Counted from the first letter of the stretch, positions 7,901-16,146 are shown. The stretch: DNA of 64,000 nucleotides from Desulfovibrio sp. (GCF_009712225.1 NZ_WASP01000010.1:42668-106667), one strand, 5' to 3'. The notes: a model not told the origin generated them from the sequence alone. Numbers and translations: made by a program.

Positions 7901-8098
7901 CTATTTGCCCTGTTTGCGGGCTTCTTTTTTGGCCTTTCTGCGCAAGCGCCTTTCTTCGTCATCAAGCAGAGCACGCTGCTTGTCAAAGGGTATTCAACCG
8001 CAGTTCAAGCGGTCGGTGGGTAGCCAGCCTTTTTTGAGGGCAAACAGGTACAGGGCGGCAATTCCGCCAAATACCAATAAAAGAATAAGTATATCCAT
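7901..8098 (-). CDS. Candidate single-pass membrane selenoprotein with Cys-Gly-Sec motif (TGA at codon 35)
   Basis: ATG at 8098 is preceded by GGAGG (8103-8107) and lies 15 bases after the GH3 stop. The frame encodes a membrane helix (residues 2-21), KKGWLPTDRLNCG, an in-frame TGA (7994-7996), then 30 residues IPFDKQRALLDDEERRLRRK and a basic tail, ending in TAG. The product has 65 residues with Cys33-Gly-Sec35. After the TGA, CAAGCAG (7976-7982) and CTGCTTG (7963-7969) form a perfect 7-bp stem around the loop CGTGCT. The loop starts 18 nt from the TGA and has G as its second base, fitting the bacterial SECIS consensus. The charged helical tail reads like real protein. tRNA-Sec is encoded at 28.5 kb. 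By the positive-inside rule the Cys-x-Sec site would be cytosolic, next to the membrane. The alternative is a 34-residue protein ending at the TGA. The function is unknown. Confidence 0.72.
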
Positions 8099-8113
8099 GA
8101 AACCTCCGCCGCG

Positions 8114-9343
8114 TTATCTGGCCCAGGGATAAAGCGCTGCCGAACCGTCGGCTGCTGCCCTGACGGCAGTGGCGCGGTTTGTATACAGATTTGAGATGCG
8201 CAGCCAGGATTCCATAATGCGCTGCTGCGAAATTCGCCCGCTTTCCACAAGCCCCTTGAGGGTAGCAAAGGCTTTGCGCGGCAGGTTCTCGTCCCAATAC
8301 AAGTTATTGCCAAACAGCAAAATGTCCACCCCCGCGTTAACTGCCAGCAGCACTGCCTGCTCAAGGCCATAGTGGTCTGTTATGGCCTTCATCTGCATGT
8401 CGTCGCTGATGATCACGCCTTGCCAGCCCATGCGCCCGCGCAGCAGATCGGCAACAATCGCGCGGGAGAGCGTGGCCGGATAATTGGCGTCAAGCCCGGT
8501 ATGGAACAGATGCCCCAGCATGACCATGCCCGGCCAGCCCTGAGCAAAAGCCTGCGCATAGGGCGCAAGGTCTGCCTTGGCGTTCCAGCTGCGGGTGATA
8601 TCTGTCAAGCCCAGATGCGAATCTTTCTGCGCACCGCCCTGACCGGGAAAGTGCTTGAGCGCGGGGATAACCCCCTGCTGCGCCAACCCCTGTCCAAAAG
8701 CAAGGGCGTGGGCCGCCACAAGGGCCGGGTTGGGGCTGAAGCTGCGTTCAAGCGCGCCGATGGCAGGGTTGGCGGGGTTGCTGTTTACATCGGCCACCGG
8801 AGCCAGATCTACCGAAATGCCAAGGGCTGCCAGTTCCTTGCCCAGCTGGCGGGCCATGGCGCGGGTTTTTTCGGGCTGTCCCGCGCCCATGCTCTGGGCA
8901 GAGGGCAGATCGGCAAAACCCTTTTGTGTTTTGAGCCGCCGCACACGGCCGCCCTCCTGATCTACGGCTATGAGCAGAGGACCGGGCGCTGCCGCCCGCA
9001 GCGTGGCCGTAAGCTGCCGCAACTGCCGGGGCGAAGCAATATTACGCTCCCCACCAGTGGTAACATCGCGGTCAAACAGAATAACATGTCCCACGTGCCC
9101 CGTACGCACCTGCGCAAGAAAGGCATCGCCGGGGGGCAACTCTGCCCCGCGAAAACCCAGCATGAGCATGGAACCAATCATCATGTCCAGCGATGGCGTA
9201 TTCCTGGCAGAGTTTTGACCGGTCGCGCCGGTACCGGCTGCAGGGCCAGAGGCCGCAGAAGCAGCAGTTACGCCCCCCAAAACCACAAAGCACAAGGTCA
9301 CCGCAAGGCACGCCACGCGTGCCGCTGAAAACATCAAACGCAT
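8114..9343 (-). CDS. Glycoside hydrolase family 3, NagZ-type beta-N-acetylhexosaminidase
   Basis: The 409-residue protein would cleave beta-N-acetylhexosamine, probably from peptidoglycan fragments. A signal peptide at residues 1-30 (LAVTLCFVVLGGVTAASA) points to the periplasm, unlike cytosolic E. coli NagZ. GH3 hallmarks are ALKHFPGQG, with the His/Asp pair region following, and GVIISDDMQMKAI, whose first Asp is the usual nucleophile. The KHFPG[H/Q]G loop followed by SDD is typical of the NagZ branch. I chose the ATG at 9343 because GGGAGGAGT precedes it and it gives a proper signal peptide; the frame is open further upstream. The candidate selenoprotein gene follows after 15 bases, so the two are likely cotranscribed. 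Confidence 0.88.
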   Translation of the reverse strand: MRLMFSAARVACLAVTLCFVVLGGVTAASAASGPAAGTGATGQNSARNTPSLDMMIGSMLMLGFRGAELPPGDAFLAQVRTGHVGHVILFDRDVTTGGERNIASPRQLRQLTATLRAAAPGPLLIAVDQEGGRVRRLKTQKGFADLPSAQSMGAGQPEKTRAMARQLGKELAALGISVDLAPVADVNSNPANPAIGALERSFSPNPALVAAHALAFGQGLAQQGVIPALKHFPGQGGAQKDSHLGLTDITRSWNAKADLAPYAQAFAQGWPGMVMLGHLFHTGLDANYPATLSRAIVADLLRGRMGWQGVIISDDMQMKAITDHYGLEQAVLLAVNAGVDILLFGNNLYWDENLPRKAFATLKGLVESGRISQQRIMESWLRISNLYTNRATAVRAAADGSAALYPWAR

Positions 9344-9470
9344 ACTCCTCCCTGTGCAGATTGCCAGATCATGGCAAAACATGTTGGTGCCACCATGCGG
9401 TGGTGTTCGCAGGCACATGCCGCACAGGCCCGGCAGCACTCAAGGCAGGCCGGGCACTCAGGGGCACGGG

Positions 9471-10052
9471 CTAGGCCTCCGGGTCGAGCGTGGTGTAGGG
9501 GGCCTGCCCCTGACAGCCAAGGCACTGGGAGCCGTGCTCCAACGGGTAGGCCTCGCCGCAGCAGCTGCACACGCTCACCGTGCCCATGTGGCCATGGCCC
9601 AGAAATTCCTTGTCAATCTGCACGCGCTGCACCTTGCATATACAATGCCCGGCCTGTTCAATCTCGCGCTCAAGTTCTTCCACATCCTGAGCTTGCTTGG
9701 GCTTTTCCTTCATGAACCAGCCGCGTATTTCCGGATATGCATAGAGCTTGGCGGGGTCTATGCTCACCCGCACGCCCACGCCCGTCTTTTTGTCGTACAG
9801 CGAAACAGCGTACAGCCCCAGATCGCGAATGTGCAATCGCCTGTTGCCAGTACTGCACAGTGTGAGCAGCTGCACGGCGTCTGGCAGGCATTTACCGGTT
9901 TCAACCACTGCTTCAAACAGGGTTTCCTCTGGCAGCAGCCCTTTGGCAAGCTCAACCATATAGCCGCCAACAAGCAGGCCAGGAGCAGCATAGCCGTGAA
10001 ATTTTTCTGCAATTTCATTGAATTGCGAAAAAGTATACGCGCCAATATTCAT
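9471..10052 (-). CDS. FmdE family protein with C-terminal zinc-finger-like tail
   Basis: The 193-residue protein starts MNIGAYTFSQFNEIAEKFHG, typical of the family named after subunit E of formylmethanofuran dehydrogenase. The HGYAAPGLLVGGYMVELA segment and CSTGNRRLHIRDLGLYAVSL, with a Cys, belong to the FmdE core. The C-terminal tail has CSCCGEAYPLEHGSQCLGC, two Cys pairs suited to bind zinc or iron. In non-methanogens these proteins occur near molybdenum or tungsten enzyme genes, but their reaction is not settled. The ATG at 10052 follows GGTGG and gives the conserved N-terminus; a longer start at 10154 is possible but adds unconserved residues. No Mo/W enzyme lies next to it here. Confidence 0.75.
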   Translation of the reverse strand: MNIGAYTFSQFNEIAEKFHGYAAPGLLVGGYMVELAKGLLPEETLFEAVVETGKCLPDAVQLLTLCSTGNRRLHIRDLGLYAVSLYDKKTGVGVRVSIDPAKLYAYPEIRGWFMKEKPKQAQDVEELEREIEQAGHCICKVQRVQIDKEFLGHGHMGTVSVCSCCGEAYPLEHGSQCLGCQGQAPYTTLDPEA

Positions 10053-10293
10053 GGGACCACCATTGAGCCTACGCGAGTGCGGAAAAAAGGTGGGATGCAC
10101 AGACAGTGAAACCGCAGCGCAAAATACGTGTTCTTCTGGCTCAATTGTCACCATTTACCTTGCAGCGTCAAGTGCACCACAGGCCATGCTTGACCATGCA
10201 AAGCGCGTGCTGTTATCGAACAAAACACAGTCATTCAATGCGTCAGCATTCCGCATAATCCTGTAGGAGCGGTACGTCCGCGTGAGGCATAGC

Positions 10294-10842
10294 ATGCAAG
10301 CTCTGGTCATCATAGATATTCAGAACGATTACTTTCCCGGTGGCAAGATGGAACTTGTGGGCAGCAATGCCGCAGCAGAAAATGCAGCACTGCTGCTTGC
10401 CGCTTTCCGCAAGGCGCAGAAACCTGTCTTTCATGTGCAGCACATTTCACTAGCCCCCACGGCCACATTTTTTCTGCCCGATACGCCGGGCGCGCTGTTC
10501 CACCCTCTGGTCTGCCCGCAGGAAGGCGAAACGGTTGTGCAAAAGCACTACCCCAACTCATTCCGCGACACTCCCCTGCTGGACCTGCTGAAGGTGCGAG
10601 GCATCAACAGCATCGCCCTTGCAGGCATGATGACCCACATGTGTGTGGATACCACAACTCGCGCCGCCTTTGACCTTGGTTTTACCTGTCATCTGGCGCA
10701 CGATGCCTGTGCCACCCGCGACCTGGCGCACGATGGCAAAACAGTGGATGCCTCTCACGTGCAAACCGCCTATATGGCGGCTCTTGGACAGGTTTTTGCC
10801 AAGGTTTTGAGCACGCAGGAAATGTGCGCCAACCTCGCCTGA
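10294..10842 (+). CDS. Cysteine hydrolase of the isochorismatase/nicotinamidase family
   Basis: The 182-residue protein begins MQALVIIDIQNDYFPGG, with the catalytic Asp in DIQNDY. The probable Lys of the triad is in VVQKHYPNSF and the nucleophile Cys in AGMMTHMCVDTTTRAAFDLG (about residues 108-127). The family hydrolyses amides such as nicotinamide, or the vinyl ether of isochorismate. The substrate cannot be named from the sequence. GTGAGG at 10282-10287 is the ribosome binding site of the ATG at 10294. The gene stands alone between the divergent FmdE gene and the nucleotidase. Confidence 0.85.
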   Translation: MQALVIIDIQNDYFPGGKMELVGSNAAAENAALLLAAFRKAQKPVFHVQHISLAPTATFFLPDTPGALFHPLVCPQEGETVVQKHYPNSFRDTPLLDLLKVRGINSIALAGMMTHMCVDTTTRAAFDLGFTCHLAHDACATRDLAHDGKTVDASHVQTAYMAALGQVFAKVLSTQEMCANLA

Positions 10843-10939
10843 CAGGTCAACCCGCCCAAACCACGCGGTCTGCCCCACACCACGGCACGGTAGCCGCAGC
10901 GCCACCGCTGCACGCAAATTCCACCATCAGGGGAATATC

Positions 10940-12571
10940 ATGGACACACTGCTGAAACGTCTTCGCAGTAGCGCACGCACACTGTTTTTTTGCGTCAGTC
11001 TGCTTACCGGTCTTTGCCTGTTTGCTCTGCCCTGCACGGCGCAGGGCAATGCCGGACTTGACCTGATACTGCTGCACACCAACGACCTGCATTCGTACAT
11101 TGCGGGCCGCGATGCACAAGGCAATGCCTGTTTTAAATCAGAGGGATGCACCGGCGGTCTCGCCCGCCTTGCCACCGCCATGAAGCGCGTCCGCGCCGAG
11201 CACGACAACGTGGTGGCGCTTGATGCTGGCGACCAGTTTCAGGGAACCCTGTTTTTCACGGCCAACAAGTGGCCCATGCTGGCCGACATAAACTCGCTGC
11301 TGCCCTATGACGCAATGACGCTGGGGAACCACGAATTTGACGACGGCTGCGAGGCCACGGCGGGTTTTGTGCGGGCGCAGCCCTACCCGGTACTGGCCGC
11401 CAATCTGGATGCCCGTCCCGGTTGCCCTCTTAAGGGTATGCCCTTCCGCCCCTGGATCATCAAGGAAGTGCGCGGCGTAAAGGTGGGTATTATCGGCCTT
11501 ACCAACCCCAGTGTGCGCTCGCTTTCTGCCGCATGCCCTGAAACATGGTTTCACAAAAGCGAACCCACGCTAAAAAAGGCCGTGGCTGAACTGGAAAAAC
11601 AGGGGGTACGCCACATCATACTGGTAACGCATCTGGGCCTGCCCAAGGATCTGGAACTTGCCCGCAAGATTGACGGCATTGATGTTATTGTTGGCGGCCA
11701 TACCCACGATTATCTTGGCCCCGGCTCCTCCAAGGGGCCGTATCCCATTGTGGAGCATTCGCCCTCCGGCAAGCCCGTGCTGGTTGTGACCGCCGGGGCG
11801 CTTGCCAAGTACATGGGCCAGCTGGAGGTAGGCTTTGACGCGCAGGGCGTACCCGTGCGCTGGCAGGGCGCAGCGCTGCCGCTGGATGCCTCTGTTGCCC
11901 CCGACCCGGCTGTGGAAGCCAAGATCGCCCAGTACAACCAGAAGCTTGAGGTCTATACCTCCAACATTATTGGGCAGAACAACCTCAACGCCCCTGATGG
12001 ACTGCACCAGTGCCGTGTGGGCGAATGCCTTTCGGGCCTGATCGCCACCGATTCCATGCTGGAATATGGCCGCGCCCATGGTGCGCAGATCGCCCTGATC
12101 AACGGCGGCGGCCTGCGCGCTCCGCTGCGGCAGGGCCCGCTGAATGTCGGCGACATGCTGGCGGTGCTGCCCTTTGGCAACAAGGTTATCATCCGCGAAT
12201 TTACGGGGGAGCAACTGCTTGCAGCCCTGGAGCACGGCGTGGCGGATTACAAGGGCGTGGGCGCTCCCGTGCTGCATACGGCGGGGCTGCGCTATGCCTA
12301 CAATCCCGCCCTGCCCTCGGGCAAACGTGTTGTGCGCGCAGATCTGCTGGCCGAAGACGGAACATCAAAGCCGCTGGTACTCAACGCCCGTTACCGGGTG
12401 GCACTGGTCGACTACCTTGAGCGCAGGGGCGACGGTTACGCCATGCTGGGCAAGGGCACGCCCGTGGAGGCTCCAGACCCCGTGGATGTGGACGTGCTTT
12501 CTGCCTACATCCAAAAGCACAGCCCCTTGAATATTCTACCGCCAGACCGGCTGCTGAAGCAGACAAAGTAA
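10940..12571 (+). CDS. Periplasmic 5'-nucleotidase / UshA family metallophosphatase
   Basis: The 543-residue protein has a signal peptide (about residues 1-34, ending LFALPCTAQG). The metallophosphoesterase domain has LLHTNDLHS (metal-binding Asp and His), ALDAGDQFQG, TLGNHEFDDG, and the late His motifs VTHLGLPKD and IVGGHTHD. The C-terminal 5'-nucleotidase substrate domain follows from about residue 340 and includes INGGGLRAPLRQGPLNVGDML. It would hydrolyse nucleotides or UDP-sugars in the periplasm for salvage. It starts 97 bases after the hydrolase gene, following ATCAGGGGAATATC. Length and domains are typical. Confidence 0.92.
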   Translation: MDTLLKRLRSSARTLFFCVSLLTGLCLFALPCTAQGNAGLDLILLHTNDLHSYIAGRDAQGNACFKSEGCTGGLARLATAMKRVRAEHDNVVALDAGDQFQGTLFFTANKWPMLADINSLLPYDAMTLGNHEFDDGCEATAGFVRAQPYPVLAANLDARPGCPLKGMPFRPWIIKEVRGVKVGIIGLTNPSVRSLSAACPETWFHKSEPTLKKAVAELEKQGVRHIILVTHLGLPKDLELARKIDGIDVIVGGHTHDYLGPGSSKGPYPIVEHSPSGKPVLVVTAGALAKYMGQLEVGFDAQGVPVRWQGAALPLDASVAPDPAVEAKIAQYNQKLEVYTSNIIGQNNLNAPDGLHQCRVGECLSGLIATDSMLEYGRAHGAQIALINGGGLRAPLRQGPLNVGDMLAVLPFGNKVIIREFTGEQLLAALEHGVADYKGVGAPVLHTAGLRYAYNPALPSGKRVVRADLLAEDGTSKPLVLNARYRVALVDYLERRGDGYAMLGKGTPVEAPDPVDVDVLSAYIQKHSPLNILPPDRLLKQTK

Positions 12572-12678
12572 GCCCAGCCAGGTAATTACAACAGGCTGCG
12601 GGCTTGCCGCACCACCAGGGGCAACAGGCTTGCCAAGTGCAGACATGTTGGGCAATGTGGCAAAAAAGTTGAGGCCTT

Positions 12679-13614
12679 ATGAATTTCCGCGACCTTATCA
12701 TGGTCATGTCTTCGCTGCTTTCCATGGCGGCGGGCGTGTTTTTGCCGCAAGTGGCAGAACCGCTTGCCGCCATGCCGCGCCTTATTCTCATTTTCATGCT
12801 TTATATGAGTTTTCTGGCTGTGGGTATGGAAGCGCTGGTGCGCGAAATACGCCACATGACCGGCACTGTCTGCCTGCTTATCACCCTGCGCCTGCTGGCG
12901 CTGCCCCTGCTGTGCCTTGCGGTTTTCCGGCTGGTCATGCCGCAGTTTGCCCTGGGAGCCTTTTTGCTTGGCGCGGCCCCGGTGGGCGTGATGGCCGCTG
13001 TTTTTTCGCTGATGGTGGGGGCCAACACGGCCATGATTCTTGTGGCGAACATGGCCACATCACTGCTGCTGCCTGCCAGCCTGCCCGCCCTGCTCTCTGC
13101 CACCGATGCAGGTCTGCGCATGCTTGGCCTGCCCCCGCTCGACATGCCGGCGCATCTGGAACTGGGGCACATGAGCCTGTCGTTGTGTGTGACCATTCTT
13201 GTGCCCTTTGCCGCCGCCCACCTCACACGCATCCATCTGGACAGTCTGCGTAACACTCTGCTGCGTTGGCAGTTTCCGCTGATCACTGTTTCCATAGTGG
13301 TTTCCAACATTGCCATTTTCAGCCATTACGGTGACCTGTTGCGGCAGTCGCCCGAGCTGCTGCTCAAGTCGCTGGCGGCGGCCTCGCTGCTGTGCCTTAT
13401 CATGACCCTGGCCGCAATGCCGCTGTCCCGCCGCATGAGCAGGCAGGTGGGCATGGCCTATCTTATTTCGTTTGGCGTCATCAACAACGTATTGATCATG
13501 ATCGTGTGCATGGAATTTTTTAGCGCTACCGAGGCCATCATGGCTGCGGCCTATCTGGCCCCCCTGTACGTATTGCTGTTTTATTACCGCCTGTGCAGCC
13601 GCAAAAAGCGCTGA
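12679..13614 (+). CDS. BASS-type (bile acid:Na+ symporter-like) membrane transporter
   Basis: The 311-residue protein has nine to ten membrane helices with a short N-terminus. The segments LYMSFLAVGMEALVREI and LLGAAPVGVMAAVFSLMVGANTAMILVANMATSLLLPA resemble the core repeat of the BASS superfamily, where crossing helices bind sodium. Substrates vary widely across this family (bile acids, pantothenate, organic acids, arsenite-like relatives). Nothing near the gene points to one. ATG at 12679 follows a GAGG box. The downstream 230 bases contain the fluoride riboswitch of crcB. Confidence 0.75.
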   Translation: MNFRDLIMVMSSLLSMAAGVFLPQVAEPLAAMPRLILIFMLYMSFLAVGMEALVREIRHMTGTVCLLITLRLLALPLLCLAVFRLVMPQFALGAFLLGAAPVGVMAAVFSLMVGANTAMILVANMATSLLLPASLPALLSATDAGLRMLGLPPLDMPAHLELGHMSLSLCVTILVPFAAAHLTRIHLDSLRNTLLRWQFPLITVSIVVSNIAIFSHYGDLLRQSPELLLKSLAAASLLCLIMTLAAMPLSRRMSRQVGMAYLISFGVINNVLIMIVCMEFFSATEAIMAAAYLAPLYVLLFYYRLCSRKKR

Positions 13615-13676
13615 TCTGGCCTGCCCCGGCCAGTTGCGTGTTTACTTCTGCCACTGGCGGATGTAGAAAAAAAGCA

Positions 13677-13723
13677 CAGGGGATGGAGTTCCCCTTGAAC
13701 CGCATTTGCTGATAACTCCTACC
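13677..13723 (+). promoter_or_regulatory. Fluoride riboswitch (crcB motif) aptamer
   Basis: The sequence matches the crcB RNA layout: GGGGATGGAGTTCCCC at its 5' end, then AACCGC, a short loop, GCTGAT, and CTCCTACC at its 3' end, where GGAG pairs with CTCC. It lies 150 bases before crcB, the fluoride channel gene classically controlled by this RNA. Binding of fluoride stabilises the aptamer and turns the gene on. Confidence 0.93.
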
Positions 13724-13750
13724 AGGGCCATGGCGTTGGTAGACTTTTTT
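13719..13750 (+). terminator. Expression-platform hairpin overlapping the aptamer end
   Basis: CTACCA (13719-13724), the 3' strand of the aptamer, can pair instead with TGGTAG (13737-13742), directly followed by AC and six T (13745-13750). The two structures exclude each other, which is the usual logic of an ON switch: free RNA terminates, fluoride-bound RNA reads through. Confidence 0.7.
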
Positions 13751-13781
13751 GCGACCGCGCCAAAGCGCGGTTGCTTTTTTT
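13751..13781 (+). terminator. Second intrinsic terminator before crcB
   Basis: GCGACCGCGC (13751-13760) pairs with GCGCGGTTGC (13765-13774) around CAAA, followed by seven T. It directly follows the T run of the switch hairpin, so two terminators stand in tandem upstream of crcB. Confidence 0.85.
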
Positions 13782-13871
13782 ATGCAACGCCGGGGCATAA
13801 CCGCTGCCACGGCAAGCCAGAACACGGGGTTGCCCACAGACAACGGTCACCCCGCAGAGCGGACATACGTC

Positions 13872-14261
13872 ATGGTCAAAAACGTTCTTGTCATTACCCT
13901 GGGGGCCGGAGCCGGAGCCTGCCTTCGCTGGGTGCTCTCCATGCTGCTCAATTCCATATTTCCCGCCATCCCCATGGGCACGGTGGCCGCCAACTTTATC
14001 GGCGGGTTTGGCATTGGGCTGTCGCTGGGTGTATTCAATGCCATGCCGGGTCTGGCACCTGAATGGCGGCTGTTTATCATCACGGGCTTTCTGGGCGGGC
14101 TCACGACCTTTTCGACCTTTACGGCAGAAATTGGCACACTGCTGCAGGAGCAACGCCTCGGCATGGCGGCCGGGGCCATTACCCTGCACGTCTGCGGCTC
14201 GCTGATCTGCTTTTTCATGGGGCTTGGCGCCGTATCGCTTCTCAAATCCCTTTTTCGCTAG
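13872..14261 (+). CDS. crcB: Fluoride ion channel CrcB/Fluc
   Basis: The 129-residue protein has four membrane helices and forms dimeric channels that export fluoride across the inner membrane. Family marks are [13 protein letters not shown] near the N-terminus, [14 protein letters not shown] with the conserved Asn, and [15 protein letters not shown], the Thr/Phe segment lining the fluoride pore. The ATG at 13872 was chosen because the earlier in-frame start would begin inside the riboswitch region. The riboswitch upstream makes fluoride-dependent expression very likely. A DUF190 gene follows nine bases later. Confidence 0.96.
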   Translation: MVKNVLVITLGAGAGACLRWVLSMLLNSIFPAIPMGTVAANFIGGFGIGLSLGVFNAMPGLAPEWRLFIITGFLGGLTTFSTFTAEIGTLLQEQRLGMAAGAITLHVCGSLICFFMGLGAVSLLKSLFR

Positions 14262-14270
14262 GAGCAGACC

Positions 14271-14594
14271 ATGAACGGTTTCAGACTGACCTTTTATACA
14301 CAGCAGGGTCGCACGCACAATCACGTGAGCATTGCGGAATGGCTGCTCAGGGAGGCCAAGGCCATAGGCGTTGAAGGCGCAACTTTTGCCGCCGCGCAGG
14401 GCGGCTACGGTCGAGACGGCAAATATCACAGCGCGCGCTTTTTTGACGTGGGTGAACAGCCCATGGAAGTGACCATGGCAGTGAGCCCGGAACACAGCGA
14501 GCAGCTTTTTGCCCGCATCGAACAGGAAAAATTGCAAATCTTCTATATGAAGATTCCTGTGGAATTTGGCATCACGTGCACTGAAAAAAACTAG
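14271..14594 (+). CDS. DUF190 family protein linked to crcB
   Basis: The 107-residue soluble protein has the PII-like fold pattern of DUF190: a short strand RLTFYTQQGR, helix segment SIAEWLLREAKAIGVEGATF, then GYGRDGKYHSARFFDV, and a second repeat ending in a strand. DUF190 genes are often found next to crcB and may regulate the channel by binding a nucleotide, but their role is not established. The ATG follows AGGAGCAGACC directly after crcB, so both are under the riboswitch. Confidence 0.88.
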   Translation: MNGFRLTFYTQQGRTHNHVSIAEWLLREAKAIGVEGATFAAAQGGYGRDGKYHSARFFDVGEQPMEVTMAVSPEHSEQLFARIEQEKLQIFYMKIPVEFGITCTEKN

Positions 14595-14622
14595 TTTTTC
14601 CAACTTGTTTTATAAAATAAAA

Positions 14623-14668
14623 AAACCGCCGGTGAACACAGCATTTGCGCTGTATTCACCGGCGGTTT
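14623..14668 (-). terminator. Terminator after cinA (minus strand)
   Basis: AAACCGCCGGTGAA (from 14623) pairs with TTCACCGGCGGTTT (ending 14668), the arms continuing inwards with ACAGC/GCTGT. On the minus strand the stem is followed by TTTTATTTTATAAAA, a good T-rich tail, so it ends the cinA transcript. On the plus strand no T run follows. Confidence 0.88.
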
Positions 14669-14688
14669 GCATTGAAGTGCGGCGATGC

Positions 14689-15960
14689 CTAGGCCGGGTC
14701 AAGACTCCACTGGTCTTCGACCGGCAGACCGGCAAGGCAGCGACGCAGCATGTCCAGCGCGTGGCTTGATGCCAGACGGCGCGTCCATTCACGCCCCAGA
14801 TACCTTCCCTGCGGGCGCATGACGCGCACCCAGATATTTTCCTCATCACTCAGGGCAATGTATACAAGGCCCACAGGCTTTTGCGGGGTGCCACCGCCGG
14901 GGCCGGCAATGCCGGTTATGCCAATGCCATAATCCGCGCCGCTGAATTCGCGCGCGCCACGGGCCATGGCCCGCGCCACTTCGGGGCTTACCGCGCCGTG
15001 GGTACGCAGCAGGTACTCCTGCACGCCAAGCATGCGCTGCTTGGCCTCGTTGGCGTAGGTTACCATGCCGTAACCAAAAACATCTGAAGAACCTGGCTGA
15101 TCAGTGATACGCTTTGCCAGCAGGCCGCCGGTGCACGATTCCGCCGTGGAAACAGTTTTGCCAAGCCGCGCCAGCTTCGACACAACCACGGCTTCGAGCC
15201 CGGCAACGTTCACACCATAAACAACATCACCCAGCAGCCTGTGCACTTCGGCTACCATGGGTGCTGCCAGGGCCTCGGCTGCGGCGGCATCCTGCGCCTT
15301 GGCCGTCACGCGCACAAACATTTCCGCATCGCCCGCGTAGGTGGCCGCCGTGGGATTGGCCCCACCTGTCAGCTCTGCTATGCGCAGGGCGGCAATGCCC
15401 TCGCCGATGCCAAAGGTTTTTACCATAAATGAGGCAATGACAGCCCCGCTCATGCGCTGCAAAAATGGCACGGCGCTATCGCGCAGCATGGGCAACAGCT
15501 CGGATGGCGGCCCTGGCAGCATGAGCACCCAGCGCCCGTCGCCCGCTGGCGTGGCGCACCCCGGCGCGGTACCTGCCAGATTGGGAAAAGCCACGGCTCC
15601 ACGAGGCAGCATGGCCTGTTTGGCCTGGTTGGCAGACATGGGGCGCGTGCCGAAATATTCTCGCAGGCGGGCCATGCTGTCAGCATGCTCCTCAAGCGGC
15701 GCATTGGCCACAAGAGCCACGGTTTCCTTGGTCAGATCGTCTTCTGTGGGGCCAAGGCCGCCCGTGGTTATCACAACTTCCGCGCGCACAAGGGCTTCGC
15801 GCAGGGCTTTTTCCAGCCGCTGCGGATTATCGCCCACCGTATGCACCTGCAACAGATCAAGGCCGAGGGCAGAGAGCTCGCGCGCCACATGGGTGGCATC
15901 GGTGTTGATTGTATGCCCCAGCAGCAGCTCTGTGCCTACCGATATGATTTCCGCCTTCAT
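14689..15960 (-). CDS. cinA: CinA family protein (NMN amidohydrolase-like)
   Basis: The 423-residue protein has the two-domain CinA layout. The N-terminal MoCF/COG1058 domain begins MKAEIISVGTELLLGHTINT and has TTGGLGPTEDDLTKE at about residues 65-80. The C-terminal PncC domain from about residue 255 carries SKLARLGKTVSTAESCTGGLLA, with the catalytic Ser, and GYGMVTYANEAK. The C-terminal domain deamidates nicotinamide mononucleotide in related proteins, and the N-terminal domain is linked to ADP-ribose pyrophosphatase activity. The start at 15960 gives the conserved N-terminus. It is transcribed divergently from metY, with 233 bases between them. Confidence 0.95.
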   Translation of the reverse strand: MKAEIISVGTELLLGHTINTDATHVARELSALGLDLLQVHTVGDNPQRLEKALREALVRAEVVITTGGLGPTEDDLTKETVALVANAPLEEHADSMARLREYFGTRPMSANQAKQAMLPRGAVAFPNLAGTAPGCATPAGDGRWVLMLPGPPSELLPMLRDSAVPFLQRMSGAVIASFMVKTFGIGEGIAALRIAELTGGANPTAATYAGDAEMFVRVTAKAQDAAAAEALAAPMVAEVHRLLGDVVYGVNVAGLEAVVVSKLARLGKTVSTAESCTGGLLAKRITDQPGSSDVFGYGMVTYANEAKQRMLGVQEYLLRTHGAVSPEVARAMARGAREFSGADYGIGITGIAGPGGGTPQKPVGLVYIALSDEENIWVRVMRPQGRYLGREWTRRLASSHALDMLRRCLAGLPVEDQWSLDPA

Positions 15961-16121
15961 GCGGCCTCCGTTTTGTTGACGCGCCAGCCCCGTTACAGAT
16001 CGGCACAGCGTTCAGCCGAGCATCCTAGACCTGCCGCCCGCTCTGCGCAAGCTGTTGCAAACGGCAGGATGTGGCCTTGGACGCGGCTTTTGCTTGACAA
16101 TGCGTGCTTTGTCAGTCAAAC

Positions 16122-16146
16122 ATTTCTTACCAATTTACTAAGAAAT
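16122..16146. promoter_or_regulatory. Inverted repeat in the metY upstream region
   Basis: ATTTCTTA (16122-16129) and TAAGAAAT (16139-16146) are perfect 8-bp arms separated by nine bases, about 48 bases before the metY start. TTGACA occurs at 16094-16099. The spacing resembles an operator at a promoter, but no -10 box stands out. I see no SAM or SAH riboswitch here. Confidence 0.4.

Noticed and set aside
10840..10900. A second TGA read-through candidate at the end of the cysteine hydrolase gene
   Set aside because: The frame after TGA is only about 17 codons, Pro/Arg-rich like random GC-rich DNA, and no hairpin follows at the right distance. The protein is already full length.
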